DNA of 41,357 bases from contig JACQZR010000305.1 in assembly GCA_016213775.1 (NCBI GenBank), positions 1 through 41,357 of the forward strand. Reading direction: 5' to 3'. This DNA is from Acidobacteriota bacterium. GTDB lineage: Bacteria; Acidobacteriota; Terriglobia; Bryobacterales; Bryobacteraceae. The translations under genes were made by a program, and so were the position numbers. The notes beneath the pieces were generated by a model that was not told the DNA's origin, did no database searches, and worked only from the letters and a program-made list of their open reading frames with translations. Each line of letters begins with the position of its first letter. The stretch's first letter is position 1. Positions 6,010 through 14,590 of this stretch are shown one piece after another.

Positions 6010-8565
6010 TCACCCCCGCCGCGCCACCACCCCAGCCTTCTCCCCCTCCCCCATCACCCGCACCGTGTATTTGCCTGTTCGAAACACCCGCGGTGTGAAC
6101 ACCCGGCCAATTATGCGCACCGTGTACAGCACCTCTTTGTTGCTCTCCTCCACCACTTGCACCACCGCATCCTTCTGCTTGGTCCGAACGGCCGGCAGCT
6201 TGTACTTCGCGGTGTTCAATCCGTTATCGAACTGATGGAAACTCACCGGCCAACCCGGATACGGCTTCGCCCCAGTTTTAGAGGCATCCACTGATCGCGG
6301 CCAGTTGGTAAACGTGATCTTGCGTGTGGCGTGCTCCACTTCCACCACTCCGTAGCCCGGTGCGCGATTGTGCAGCGGGGCAGGCTCCGCCCCGAACGTT
6401 GCCGGATTCGCCACCGCGTGCACCGTGATCTTATTCCCGAACCCTTCGGTGAACTCGCCACAATATCGAGGACTGCCGGCCACGCGATTCCTGCCCTCCA
6501 CCGGCGGGTACCAACGCCGTGGAAAAATGTTCGCCACCGCCGGAGTGCAGATGGCCCAAGCACCGTCATTCCAATCCTCAATGCCGTACTGCACTGTGCT
6601 GCCCAAATGCTGATCGCCGCCAATGTGAAACGCCATCGCCTTGCGCATCATTCGCAGCCCGAGCGTGCGCAGACCTTGCGGCCAGCCATTCGAATCATGA
6701 TCGGCCACACACACCTCGCCCTGCGGATGCGCGCCAACCGCCAGTATCGGAAGCTTCCCCGTGACATCGTCGTTGTTCGCCGGAGCGGGGAGCGTCGCCA
6801 GATTCGCCCAGAGCGTTTGCGACACCACCACCTTGACATCCGCGCCCGTCCAGTCTTGCCCCCACTTCTCCAGAAACGCAATCTGGCGCGCGCCCAGCAA
6901 CTCCACGCCAGGAACGCTGCCATGCTCCGGCGCTTTGTACTTCGGATTCTGCGCCCAGCCATTCTGAATATCGGCCCACGGAATCGAGGTGCGCGGTGAC
7001 GACTTCCACTTCCGGTCCTCCACGATCGCGAAGCTCACACCGCCATACACCATCGACGTGTAGTAAACCGTGATGCCATGCAGAACGGGCGTCGGATCGA
7101 ATGGGTCCGGCAGATGACTGGTCTGCGTCCGCTGCACCATGTTCACCCACTCGGCCGGCATCTTGAAGCCGCCCGAATCCTGCCAGGCTTTCGTCTTGTT
7201 GATCGCCAACTCCGGATCGTTGGGATCGAGGATGGCCTTCTTGCCCGCCGAGCCCCACACGTTGCCGTGATAGACATCATGATCATCCGGCATGCACACG
7301 ATCGGCGTATCGCGCGCCAGTTCGCGGAAGCTCCAGCCAAACAGCAGCCACTTGCGTTGGTAATCCAGCACGGCAGGTTCCAGCGGTTCCATCTGAATGC
7401 CAAACCCACCAACGCGCTCATAGATCTGATCACCGGTGAACAGCAGAATGTCGCACCGATGATGCCGCAGATTGCGCACGATGTCCTGATGCGGAAAACC
7501 GAGATCGTTGGTGCACGTCAGCGCCCCAATGATCAGCTTCGCCTTCTCACGAGGGTCTTTCCTGACCACTCCTTCATACACCGCATCGCCGAACAGGACA
7601 CGGTATGGCACGTCCAGGGTAGCCTTCCACGCGGCGACGCGAAAGTGCGCGGTGCGTGCCATCGCATCAATGCCCGACACCCCCGCCTCACGCCAGCCGC
7701 CACCTTCTCGAATCTCCAGCTTCACGCGATGGTCCCCGGCCTCCATCGCGGCCATCTGTACGGTCATCTTCATCAGGCCGCTGCTGAGCGTATGCATCGC
7801 GAAATAGATCGGGCCGAAGGCGCGGTCCTTGTGCTCGCTCACCTTCGATCCGGAGACATTCCAATCGCGGAACCAGAAACGCATTGCGCCGCCACGCTGT
7901 TCGTTACGCCGGTTCTGGCCGCTGGGGGGCATCGGTGGAAGTCGCCGCGAAGGAGGCTCGGGCGCGGCTGCGCTGCACACGAGCGCCAGTCCACCCACCA
8001 GCGCCTCGGGTGCGACAGTACCACTGACCTCGGCAAGCGTCGCGCCGCTGGTATCGGACGCCGTTACGGTGACCGCGTAGCCGCTGGCCGACGGGCTCGC
8101 CTTCAGCCGCAGCACCAAATCCTTCTCCGCCACGGGAACCCGCGCTGCATTGGCTGTGGCTGCACCCACAAACAGCCGGCCATCGGCAAGGATGCCGGCG
8201 TTGTACCCATCGCCATGCACCGCACTATCGCGATAGTCACTGAAGTGGCCGCGAATCCCGAAGCGAAACCCCACCCATCCGCGGTCCAACGGCACGCGAT
8301 CCAGCCGCCCCAATCTCACATCCATGGAGAGATCGCCACTCGCCGCCGTCAACTCGCGCGTCAACAGAAACACGCTCCGCTCGCCGCCAGATTGTGTGCA
8401 TTCGATGCGGCCGTTGCGCACGCGCCAATCCTGCATGGGGTTCGACCAGTAGTCCGGCCCGAGCCACGGCCGCTCAATGGACGCGGACCAGTTCGAGTGA
8501 AAATCCGCCGCGTAAGCAGCGGCGGCAACAGAGGACACAAAGGCCCTTCGCGAAACACGAGACAT
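6010..8565 (-). CDS. Secreted PhoD-like metallophosphatase/phosphodiesterase family protein
   Basis: This is an 851-residue protein from the ATG at 8565. The N-terminus MSRVSRRAFVSS followed by an Ala-rich stretch resembles a Tat signal with its twin arginines. Residues ~20-250 look like a beta-rich domain. The C-terminal half carries PhoD-type metal-site motifs: TCTNDLGFPH, LLFTGDQIYE, CMPDDHDVYHGNVWG and HIGGDQHLGS. PhoD family enzymes are Ca/Fe-dependent phosphodiesterases or phosphatases acting outside the cytoplasm. The N-terminal region makes this protein much longer than classical PhoD, so its substrate is uncertain. It starts 8 bases from the stop of the enolase-family gene, with a GAGGGTGAG ribosome-site-like stretch, and is the last gene of a three-gene operon. 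Confidence 0.82.
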   Translation of the reverse strand: MSRVSRRAFVSSVAAAAYAADFHSNWSASIERPWLGPDYWSNPMQDWRVRNGRIECTQSGGERSVFLLTRELTAASGDLSMDVRLGRLDRVPLDRGWVGFRFGIRGHFSDYRDSAVHGDGYNAGILADGRLFVGAATANAARVPVAEKDLVLRLKASPSASGYAVTVTASDTSGATLAEVSGTVAPEALVGGLALVCSAAAPEPPSRRLPPMPPSGQNRRNEQRGGAMRFWFRDWNVSGSKVSEHKDRAFGPIYFAMHTLSSGLMKMTVQMAAMEAGDHRVKLEIREGGGWREAGVSGIDAMARTAHFRVAAWKATLDVPYRVLFGDAVYEGVVRKDPREKAKLIIGALTCTNDLGFPHQDIVRNLRHHRCDILLFTGDQIYERVGGFGIQMEPLEPAVLDYQRKWLLFGWSFRELARDTPIVCMPDDHDVYHGNVWGSAGKKAILDPNDPELAINKTKAWQDSGGFKMPAEWVNMVQRTQTSHLPDPFDPTPVLHGITVYYTSMVYGGVSFAIVEDRKWKSSPRTSIPWADIQNGWAQNPKYKAPEHGSVPGVELLGARQIAFLEKWGQDWTGADVKVVVSQTLWANLATLPAPANNDDVTGKLPILAVGAHPQGEVCVADHDSNGWPQGLRTLGLRMMRKAMAFHIGGDQHLGSTVQYGIEDWNDGAWAICTPAVANIFPRRWYPPVEGRNRVAGSPRYCGEFTEGFGNKITVHAVANPATFGAEPAPLHNRAPGYGVVEVEHATRKITFTNWPRSVDASKTGAKPYPGWPVSFHQFDNGLNTAKYKLPAVRTKQKDAVVQVVEESNKEVLYTVRIIGRVFTPRVFRTGKYTVRVMGEGEKAGVVARRG

Positions 8566-8573
8566 ACTCACCC

Positions 8574-9701
8574 TCAACAAATCACAATCAGATTCTTTCG
8601 AAACGATTCCACGGCCTCCGGCAGCACCGTGATCCCCAAGCCTGGCTTGTCCGGCACGGGCAGTTTTCCATCCCGCCCGATATCCACGGGCTCGGCAACA
8701 ACAGCATCGCGGAACGGGCTCTCGGTGCGATCAAACTCGATCATCACCGGCGGCGCATACAACCCCTCGCTCACGGGCGGAATCGTCGCCGCCCAGTGCA
8801 GCTCACTCACGGTCCGGACGGCGGTGCCCCAATTATGCGGAATCAGCCGCATATGATTCAGCCACGTGAGATAGGTCAAGCGCCGCCCCCCGGTGAGCCC
8901 AACGTGCTCAATGTCGGGCTGCAGGATATCCACCAGCCGAGGCTGCACGTAATGCTGGATCAACTCATCGGTGAACATCGTTTCACCGCCGGCCAGCGGA
9001 ATCGCAAAAGCCTCACGCAGCCGCGCATAGCCGGTGTAGTCGTTGGCAAGCAGCGGCTCTTCCCACCACAGCAATGCGAACGGCTCGAGCAGCTTTCCCA
9101 ACCGCGCCGCGGTGCCCGCGTCATACGCGCAATTGGAATCGACGGCCAGTCCAGTCTCTGGCCCGATGGCATTACGGACCGCGCGGACAACCTCCACATC
9201 CACCTCAGGCCCATAGCCGATCTTCATTTTGATCAACGAGTATCCACGGGCCTTCCACTCCATTGCCTCGGCCGCCAACCCGGTGGCGAGATCCGGCCAG
9301 TCCTTCCGATACATCGCAGTGCAATAAGGCTGCACGCGATCGCGGTACTGCTTTCCCAGGAGCCGCCACACGGGCTCGCCGAGGGCCTTTCCGATGATGT
9401 CCCAGAGAGCGACGTCCAACCCCGCTGCCGCTGGCGAGCCGACGCGTTGCTGCTTGCCGCCCGGGGAGCGGAGCTCATCAAAGATCGCTTCCACTGCAAA
9501 GGGCGACCGCCCAATCACCAATTGCGGATTCGCAATCAGCTTGTCGCCGCCGAAATCACCATCGCCCCAACCCGTGATGCCGGCATCGGTGAGAACCTCC
9601 ACCAACGTGGCATGCCGTTCCTGCGCCCAATTGAGCGACCATCCAAAGCGTTCCTTCAGCTTGGCGCTTAGCTGATGAACCCGAACCTCGGTAATCCGCA
9701 T
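8574..9701 (-). CDS. Mandelate racemase/muconate-lactonizing-type enolase-superfamily enzyme
   Basis: This 375-residue protein has all active-site elements of the mandelate racemase subgroup: Lys158-x-Lys160 (KMKIG), metal ligands Asp188 (VDSN), Glu214 (WWEEP) and Glu240 (AGGE), and the Asp263-His289 dyad (QPD, PHNWGT). Members abstract a proton alpha to a carboxylate and often dehydrate sugar acids or racemise hydroxy acids. The substrate cannot be set from sequence. The ATG at 9701 (MRITEVRVH) is chosen over an upstream in-frame start because it lies 5 bases after the stop of the upstream hydrolase gene, in a tight operon. Confidence 0.88.
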   Translation of the reverse strand: MRITEVRVHQLSAKLKERFGWSLNWAQERHATLVEVLTDAGITGWGDGDFGGDKLIANPQLVIGRSPFAVEAIFDELRSPGGKQQRVGSPAAAGLDVALWDIIGKALGEPVWRLLGKQYRDRVQPYCTAMYRKDWPDLATGLAAEAMEWKARGYSLIKMKIGYGPEVDVEVVRAVRNAIGPETGLAVDSNCAYDAGTAARLGKLLEPFALLWWEEPLLANDYTGYARLREAFAIPLAGGETMFTDELIQHYVQPRLVDILQPDIEHVGLTGGRRLTYLTWLNHMRLIPHNWGTAVRTVSELHWAATIPPVSEGLYAPPVMIEFDRTESPFRDAVVAEPVDIGRDGKLPVPDKPGLGITVLPEAVESFRKNLIVIC

Positions 9702-9706
9702 TGTGC

Positions 9707-10510
9707 TTACGACGACGCCACGCGCGTCAAGTCCTCGCCAACGATGGAAGGGCACCAGAACTTCTCCACATGTTTCACCATCAGCTCCGTTCCGCGCTCA
9801 TGGCTGACATAGGGTTTCTGCCGTGGATCATACATGGCATCCACCAGATCGCGAGCGAACACCACGTTCTTCTTCAACCGCACCATCTGCCGGATCCCAA
9901 AGGACCGTCCGAGGACGCACATGTTCAAATGCACGCCCATCAACGCGACGTTCGTGATCCCATGCTGCTGGAAGAAATTCCAGATCTCCTCGCCGCTATC
10001 GCTGATTCCATCGGGCTCACGGATATCCAGCAGCGCGTTCTGGCGGCTGTAACGCCGCACCTTCGGCCCGACAACGCCGTCGTCGCAAGGCTGCGTCACA
10101 TCGTCAATCGGCAGCGGCGCTTCGTCCTTCGGCTCCAGATAACACCACTTCGCAATCGGCACCGGAGGCGTGTGGGTCTTCGCTTCCATCATGCGCCTTC
10201 GCTGCGGAGTGGTCGCATACACATCCATCGTGCCGCTGGGCGCATGGATGATCCGCACGCCAAGGGCGCGCGCCGCATGCAGCACGCGGTTCATGCGCGG
10301 CGCAATCTCCCCCACCCGTTTTGCCGCGTTTTTGCAGTAGTGGTCATCCCACATGTCACAGACGATGATGGCCGTCTGACCGGGCTGCCACGCGACCACA
10401 GTCTCCGCGGGCAGATCGTACTTGCGAGTGCGCGCGCGCAGCCGCATGGTCTTTGCCCCGTCCGCAAAAGCTGACGCGCAAACAAGCCCCAGAACCGCTC
10501 TTCTTGTCAT
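9707..10510 (-). CDS. Isochorismatase-family cysteine hydrolase with signal peptide
   Basis: This is a 267-residue protein starting at the ATG at 10510. MTRRAVLGLVCASAFADG looks like a short export signal. The core is isochorismatase/nicotinamidase-like: the catalytic Asp lies in AIIVCDMWDDHYC and the nucleophile Cys in GVHLNMCVLGRSFG. Such hydrolases cleave amides or vinyl ethers. The cofactor-like GVHxNMCVxGR motif is intact, so the enzyme is probably active, with unknown substrate. It is the first gene of the operon with the enolase-superfamily and PhoD-like genes and is divergent from the TPR gene. Confidence 0.85.
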   Translation of the reverse strand: MTRRAVLGLVCASAFADGAKTMRLRARTRKYDLPAETVVAWQPGQTAIIVCDMWDDHYCKNAAKRVGEIAPRMNRVLHAARALGVRIIHAPSGTMDVYATTPQRRRMMEAKTHTPPVPIAKWCYLEPKDEAPLPIDDVTQPCDDGVVGPKVRRYSRQNALLDIREPDGISDSGEEIWNFFQQHGITNVALMGVHLNMCVLGRSFGIRQMVRLKKNVVFARDLVDAMYDPRQKPYVSHERGTELMVKHVEKFWCPSIVGEDLTRVASS

Positions 10511-10557
10511 GTCAGGTGAGCATTGTACCCCATTCTCACCTGGCGCGCGCTTTGCGT

Positions 10558-10563
10558 TATACT
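10558..10563 (+). promoter_or_regulatory. Candidate -10 element (TATACT) for the TPR-ackA operon
   Basis: TATACT lies 33 bases upstream of the TPR gene start in an otherwise GC-rich divergent intergenic region. The best -35 candidate (ttctca, 19 bases upstream) is weak. The call rests mainly on the -10 match and its position. Confidence 0.35.
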
Positions 10564-10596
10564 CCCACTGATCAGTAGTCACAAAAGGGGATGCTT

Positions 10597-11736
10597 ATGT
10601 ACCGATTGATGCTAGTTCTGCTCGCTGCTTCGACGCTGCCGGCGCAACGGCACCGCGTCAACATCAACACCGAAACGCCCGAAGGCCAACTGCTCCAGAT
10701 GATCGGACAGGAGGCGTCCAATGCCGATCGCAAGATGGCTATGATGGAGGAATTCGTCAACAAATACGCCAGGCATGAGAGCGTGGGATGGGTGCTGGAA
10801 CAAGTGATCGCCGCCCAGCTCAAGAGCAACAATTTCGACAAAGCGCTCGCCTCCTGCCAGCAACTGCTTGCCGTCGACCCCGACGATCCATCCGCCGCGC
10901 ACAGTTGCCTCAAAGCAGCGGAAGGGAAGAAGGATCTCGCGGGTATCCTCAAGTGGGCGCCCGCCACCAGCGCACTTGCGCGCAAACTCGTGGCCTCGCC
11001 CGCACCGAAGGACGAGGAAGCCGCGGAGAGCTGGAAGAATCAGGTGGACTACGCAAAGCAGCTCGACACCTACACCGAGTACGCTCTTTACGCCAACGGC
11101 CTTGCCACCACGGACCCCAATCAGAAGATCGCCTTCCGCGATGCGCTGGAAAAGCAGAGTCCCAACAGCCAGTATCTGCCGCAGTTGAACGGCCAGTATT
11201 TCCTTGCCCTGCGCCAGACCAATCAGACCGATAAGGCCATCGCCTTCGCCGAGAAGATCCTGGAAAAGGATCAGACCAACGAGGACATGCTGGTGGCGGT
11301 CGCCGACAATTACATCAACCGTAAGATCAACCCGGAAAAGGTGATCGAGTACGGCACCAAGCTTGGGCAGTTGATGGAATCGAAGCCCAAGCCGGAAGGC
11401 GTCAGCGACGATGATTGGAACAAGCGCAAAACGCTCATGGCCGGGATCGGCTACTGGATGGCAGGTGTCACCTACTTCAACCAGAACAAGCTGGCGGAAA
11501 CCGACGCCAACCTGCGCAAGGCGCTGCCCTACATCGTTGGTAACGATGCACTCAACTCGCAGGCGCTGTTTTTTCTCGGCCTTTCGAACTACAAAATGGG
11601 CGAACCTAAGAAGGATAAGAAGCTGATGGCCGAAGCGCTCAAGTTCAACGCCCAGTGCGCCACTATAAAAGGCCCGTTCCAGGGACAGGCGCAGAAGAAC
11701 GCCCAGGTCATCCGCCAGCAATACGGACTCAAGTGA
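10597..11736 (+). CDS. Secreted TPR-like repeat protein
   Basis: This 379-residue protein has a signal peptide (MYRLMLVLLAASTLPAQ) and then helical repeats of TPR type, for example NNFDKALASCQQLLAVDPDD, QTDKAIAFAEKILEKDQTNE and LAETDANLRKALPYI. Lengths and A/L/Y spacing fit TPRs, usually protein-protein scaffolds in the periplasm. No enzymatic motif is seen. The start at 10597 is preferred to the ATG six bases upstream because AAGGGG (10585-10590) is then six bases away, a proper ribosome-site spacing. Its stop overlaps the acetate kinase GTG (GTGA at 11733-11736), so the two are translationally coupled. Confidence 0.8.
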   Translation: MYRLMLVLLAASTLPAQRHRVNINTETPEGQLLQMIGQEASNADRKMAMMEEFVNKYARHESVGWVLEQVIAAQLKSNNFDKALASCQQLLAVDPDDPSAAHSCLKAAEGKKDLAGILKWAPATSALARKLVASPAPKDEEAAESWKNQVDYAKQLDTYTEYALYANGLATTDPNQKIAFRDALEKQSPNSQYLPQLNGQYFLALRQTNQTDKAIAFAEKILEKDQTNEDMLVAVADNYINRKINPEKVIEYGTKLGQLMESKPKPEGVSDDDWNKRKTLMAGIGYWMAGVTYFNQNKLAETDANLRKALPYIVGNDALNSQALFFLGLSNYKMGEPKKDKKLMAEALKFNAQCATIKGPFQGQAQKNAQVIRQQYGLK

Positions 11737-12818
11737 ACATTCTCGTACCTAACCTCGGCTCTACTTCTCTGAAGTATCAGCTCATTGAAATGCCTTCAGC
11801 GACTACGATCGGCCAGGGCCGTCAGGAACGCGTTTCCAATTACGGCGAGGCCATTCGGGCGATCGTCACTGATGCAAAGGTGGATGCGGTGGCATTCAAG
11901 GCTGTGCATGCGGGCCCGCGCTATCGGGGAACGTTCCTCATCGACGACGGCGTGATCGGCGCGCTGGAAGAGTTCCTGCCCGCCGCGCCCGCGCACAACG
12001 CCATATACCTTGCCGGCATCCGGGCATTTCAGGAGGCAATGCCAGGCGTGCCTTTGATCGCGGCGTTGGAAACGGAGTTCCACGCCACCATGCCGGAACG
12101 CGCAGTGCGCTACGGTGTGCCCGCCGAATGGCGGCAGCAGGGGGTGCGGAAGTACGGATTTCATGGGGCGTCGCATGAATACGTCAGCACGCGTGCCGCA
12201 GAGATCGCGGGCCGCGCGACACCTCGCCTCATCAGTTGCCACCTTGGCGGCAGCTCGTCGATGTGCGCGATTCACAATGGCCGTTCGGTCGACACAACGA
12301 TGGGGTTTTCGCCGCAATCGGGACTGGAGAACGCGACGCGCCACGGCGACCTCGACGTCTTCGGCGTGCTGTTCATGATGCAGCGCCACAACTGGCAGCG
12401 GGATGATGTCTACCAGCAGCTCACAAAGACCGGTGGACTCGCCGGGCTCTCCGGAGTCGCCGGCGGCGATGTGCGCGATCTCGAGGCCGCCGCGGCGCAA
12501 GGGAATAACGACGCGGCTCTCGCCCTCGACGTATTCACCTACGAGGTCCGCAAAACCATCGGCGCTTACGCCGCGGTCATGGGCGGACTCGACGCCATCG
12601 CGTTCACCGGCGGCATCGGGGAGAACTCCCCTCGCCTCCGTGAAGCCTGCTGCCAGGGACTCGAATTCCTCGGCATTCAACTCGACCCCGCAGCCAACGT
12701 CGCCGGCCCCGCGGATCGCGCCGTCAGCAGCGCATCGTCGCAGGTTGCGGTAGTAACACTTCGCACGAACGAGGAGTTAGTGGTAGCCAGGCGGGCGTAT
12801 GCGATCCTGACTAAATGA
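11733..12818 (+). CDS. ackA: Divergent acetate/propionate kinase
   Basis: This is a 361-residue acetokinase-family protein, about 40 residues shorter than typical AckA. Conserved motifs are PNLGSTSLKYQL (Asn7), APAHN (His88), KYGFHGASHEY (His144), CHLGGSSS, ATRHGDLD (the Arg equivalent to Arg241 of the Methanosarcina enzyme), FTGGIGENS and RTNEEL. Two catalytic positions differ: the Arg of HRVVHGG is Lys56 (FKAVHAG), and the Asp of FDTAFH is Glu113 (LETEFH). The family interconverts acetate + ATP and acetyl phosphate + ADP in the cytoplasm. Activity and substrate here are uncertain because of the substitutions. No phosphotransacetylase gene is nearby. The GTG start overlaps the TPR stop. The 3' end is copied in the repeat at 13303. 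Confidence 0.85.
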   Translation: MNILVPNLGSTSLKYQLIEMPSATTIGQGRQERVSNYGEAIRAIVTDAKVDAVAFKAVHAGPRYRGTFLIDDGVIGALEEFLPAAPAHNAIYLAGIRAFQEAMPGVPLIAALETEFHATMPERAVRYGVPAEWRQQGVRKYGFHGASHEYVSTRAAEIAGRATPRLISCHLGGSSSMCAIHNGRSVDTTMGFSPQSGLENATRHGDLDVFGVLFMMQRHNWQRDDVYQQLTKTGGLAGLSGVAGGDVRDLEAAAAQGNNDAALALDVFTYEVRKTIGAYAAVMGGLDAIAFTGGIGENSPRLREACCQGLEFLGIQLDPAANVAGPADRAVSSASSQVAVVTLRTNEELVVARRAYAILTK

Positions 12819-12827
12819 CAGACCCTC
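12780..12827 (+). repeat. 48-bp direct repeat, copy 1 (ackA 3' end)
   Basis: This copy spans the last codons of ackA, its TGA, and the ATGACAGACCCTC that begins the DinB gene in the second copy. Copy 2 is at 13303-13350; 44 of 48 bases agree. The repeats bracket the hicAB module. After copy 1 the sequence diverges from the DinB gene within a few bases. Confidence 0.9.
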
Positions 12828-12844
12828 ACCATCGCTGTCAACCG

Positions 12845-13060
12845 CTAGCGCATTTGTTCGAAGGTGAGCAGATCGATCCCGAGTTGATCCAGAATGCGAT
12901 ATAGCAGCGGCGGTCCTATCGCCCTGCCACCGTGAATCGGGATGGTAACCGACCGCCCATCCTTGTGCTTCCAGCGCTCATGGCTCCCTGTCTGACGAGC
13001 CCGCTGGAAGCCAAGTCTTACGGCCACTCTTCGGAGTTCATCCGCACGCGCACTAGGCAT
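12845..13060 (-). CDS. hicA: HicA-family mRNA interferase toxin
   Basis: This is a 71-residue HicA: ELRRVAVRLGF, TGSHERWKHKDGRSVTIPIH with the catalytic His27, and LLYRILDQLGI. HicA folds as a dsRBD-like RNase that cleaves mRNA. The ATG at 13060 overlaps the hicB stop at 13053-13055, so translation is coupled, with antitoxin first and toxin second. The pair runs opposite to the ackA and DinB genes and lies between two direct repeats, indicating insertion. Length and catalytic residue are intact. Confidence 0.88.
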   Translation of the reverse strand: MPSARADELRRVAVRLGFQRARQTGSHERWKHKDGRSVTIPIHGGRAIGPPLLYRILDQLGIDLLTFEQMR

Positions 13061-13265
13061 GGACGATTTCGGTTGTATCCTTGGGCATCGGCGCGCCAGC
13101 CTCCCGATGTTCCTCCTCAATCAGCCGGAACACTTCGGCCAATTCAGCTAGTGCGCTATCCGCTGTCGGCATCAAGGCATAGCATCCCGCGATTGACGGA
13201 ATCTCGGCCACCCATCCATCGGGCTGGTTGCGATACAGAACCACCTTGTAGTCGTCGAGCGCCAC
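13053..13265 (-). CDS. hicB: HicB-family antitoxin
   Basis: This 70-residue protein has the HicB partial RNase-H-like fold: YKVVLYRNQPDGWVAEIPSI, AGCYALMPTADSALAELAEV, then FRLIEEEHREAG. There is no C-terminal DNA-binding domain, so it is the short type. The start is the GTG at 13265; an in-frame TAG lies three codons upstream, which excludes a longer protein. It should bind and inhibit HicA. Confidence 0.85.
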   Translation of the reverse strand: MALDDYKVVLYRNQPDGWVAEIPSIAGCYALMPTADSALAELAEVFRLIEEEHREAGAPMPKDTTEIVHA

Positions 13266-13302
13266 GTCAACATTCTACCGCGACAAACGGCCCTCAAGGA
13301 TC

Positions 13303-13350
13303 GTGGTAGCCCGCCGCGCGTATGCGATCCTGTCTAAATGACAGACCCTC
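13303..13350 (+). repeat. 48-bp direct repeat, copy 2 (ackA-tail relic plus DinB start)
   Basis: This copy still reads VVARRAYAILSK-stop, the end of acetate kinase, although no kinase gene precedes it, and then ATGACAGACCCTC, the true start of the DinB gene. Differences from copy 1 are three synonymous changes and one Thr-to-Ser change, as if both had diverged while coding. Confidence 0.9.
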
Positions 13351-13862
13351 GCTACCCGGTTGGAAATTTCGAGCTCCCGCAGGAGATCACGCCCAAATTG
13401 CGCGCGGCGTGGCTGGAGGAGATCGCCAACCTCCCTTCTCTACTGCGCTCCTCGGTGAGGGGCCTTTCGCCGAGCCAGTTGGATACGCCCTACCGCGAAG
13501 GCGGCTGGACCGTGCGGCAAGTCGTCCACCACCTGGCCGACAGCCACATGCATTCCTACATCCGCTGCAAATTCGCACTCTCGATGGACAACCCCACCAT
13601 CATGCCCTATGACGAGGCCGTCTGGGCGCAGTTTGAAGATGGCGCGCGCGAGGATGTCGAGCTGTCGCTGCAATTGATCACATCTCTGCATGCGCGCTGG
13701 ATTCGCTTCCTCCGCTCGTTGGATGGACCGGGCTACGCTCGCACGCTCCTGCATCCGGAGAACGGCCCCATGACCATCGACACCATGATTTCGCTCTACG
13801 CCTGGCATGGCCGCCATCACCTGGCGCACATCACCGAACTTCGCCGCTCCAAAGGCTGGTAG
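13338..13862 (+). CDS. yfiT: DinB/YfiT-family metal-dependent protein (bacillithiol-transferase-like)
   Basis: This 174-residue protein matches the YfiT/BstA group of the DinB superfamily: YPVGNF at the start, GGWTVRQVVHHLADSHMHSY with a metal-binding His, and WHGRHHLAHITEL near the end, giving the usual three-His metal site. DinB-like proteins are thiol-S-transferases or hydrolases; the thiol cofactor is unknown here. The ATG at 13338 probably once overlapped the ackA stop (ATGA) before the hicAB insertion separated them. Confidence 0.88.
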   Translation: MTDPRYPVGNFELPQEITPKLRAAWLEEIANLPSLLRSSVRGLSPSQLDTPYREGGWTVRQVVHHLADSHMHSYIRCKFALSMDNPTIMPYDEAVWAQFEDGAREDVELSLQLITSLHARWIRFLRSLDGPGYARTLLHPENGPMTIDTMISLYAWHGRHHLAHITELRRSKGW

Positions 13863-13870
13863 GAGACAGG

Positions 13871-14590
13871 CTACCAACGCGTCTCGTCGCGAATGGTGCC
13901 CGCCAGCCGCTTGCTTACGATCACTTCCAATCCGTTCGACATGCGCAGCAGCCAGCGTTTGCTGCTCAGCGGCGAGATCTTGCGGATCTGATCGGTGTTG
14001 ATGATGGTGGCGCGGTGGACGCGGCGGAAGCGGTCAGCGGGGAGCCGCTCTTCCAGGCTCTTGAGGCTATGATTCGCGTAGAAGCGGCCGTTCGCGGTGA
14101 GGATATGCACCAGGTCGCCCTCGGCCTGGAAGGCAATCACGTCTTCGGGGTCGAGCAGGTGCAGATCGCTTCCCAGGCGGCCAACGATCTTGCGCGGCTC
14201 CGGAGTTGGCGGAGGGGCCACCGGCTTCATGCCGGCCAATACCGAGCCTGCTTTGATGAGCGCGGCTTCCAACCTCTCTTTGCGAACCGGCTTCAGGAGA
14301 TAGTCGATGGCCCCGGCGTCAAACGCCTCTAACGCATGCTTGTGAAACGCGGTGACGAAGATGACCAGCGGGCGTTGATTCGGCGTGAGCGTGCCACTCA
14401 GGGTCAGGCCGTCCATGCCGGGCATCTGCAGGTCCAGCATTGCCACATCGGGCTGCAGCACGCGGATCTGCCGCATGGCCTCATCGCCTGATGCGGCCTC
14501 TCCGGCGATGGTGACCCGCGGGATCTCATCCAGCAGTTCACGCAGCACCAGGCGCGCCACCGGCTCGTCATCGACAATAAGGATCCTCAT
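13871..14590 (-). CDS. LytTR-family response regulator
   Basis: This is a 239-residue protein: an N-terminal receiver domain (VDDEP, phospho-acceptor Asp53 in MLDLQMPG, Lys100 in LLKPV), a Pro-rich linker, then a LytTR DNA-binding domain with FQAEGDLVHILT, LKSLEERLP and FRRVHRATIIN. The ATG at 14590 overlaps the kinase stop (ATGA), so it is the partner of the kinase below. LytTR regulators bind direct repeats at target promoters; targets are not visible here. Confidence 0.92.
   Translation of the reverse strand: MRILIVDDEPVARLVLRELLDEIPRVTIAGEAASGDEAMRQIRVLQPDVAMLDLQMPGMDGLTLSGTLTPNQRPLVIFVTAFHKHALEAFDAGAIDYLLKPVRKERLEAALIKAGSVLAGMKPVAPPPTPEPRKIVGRLGSDLHLLDPEDVIAFQAEGDLVHILTANGRFYANHSLKSLEERLPADRFRRVHRATIINTDQIRKISPLSSKRWLLRMSNGLEVIVSKRLAGTIRDETRW

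Noticed and set aside
7078-8856. Long plus-strand open frame opposite the PhoD-like gene
   Set aside because: It has no family motifs and is the antisense shadow of a clear protein in high-GC DNA.
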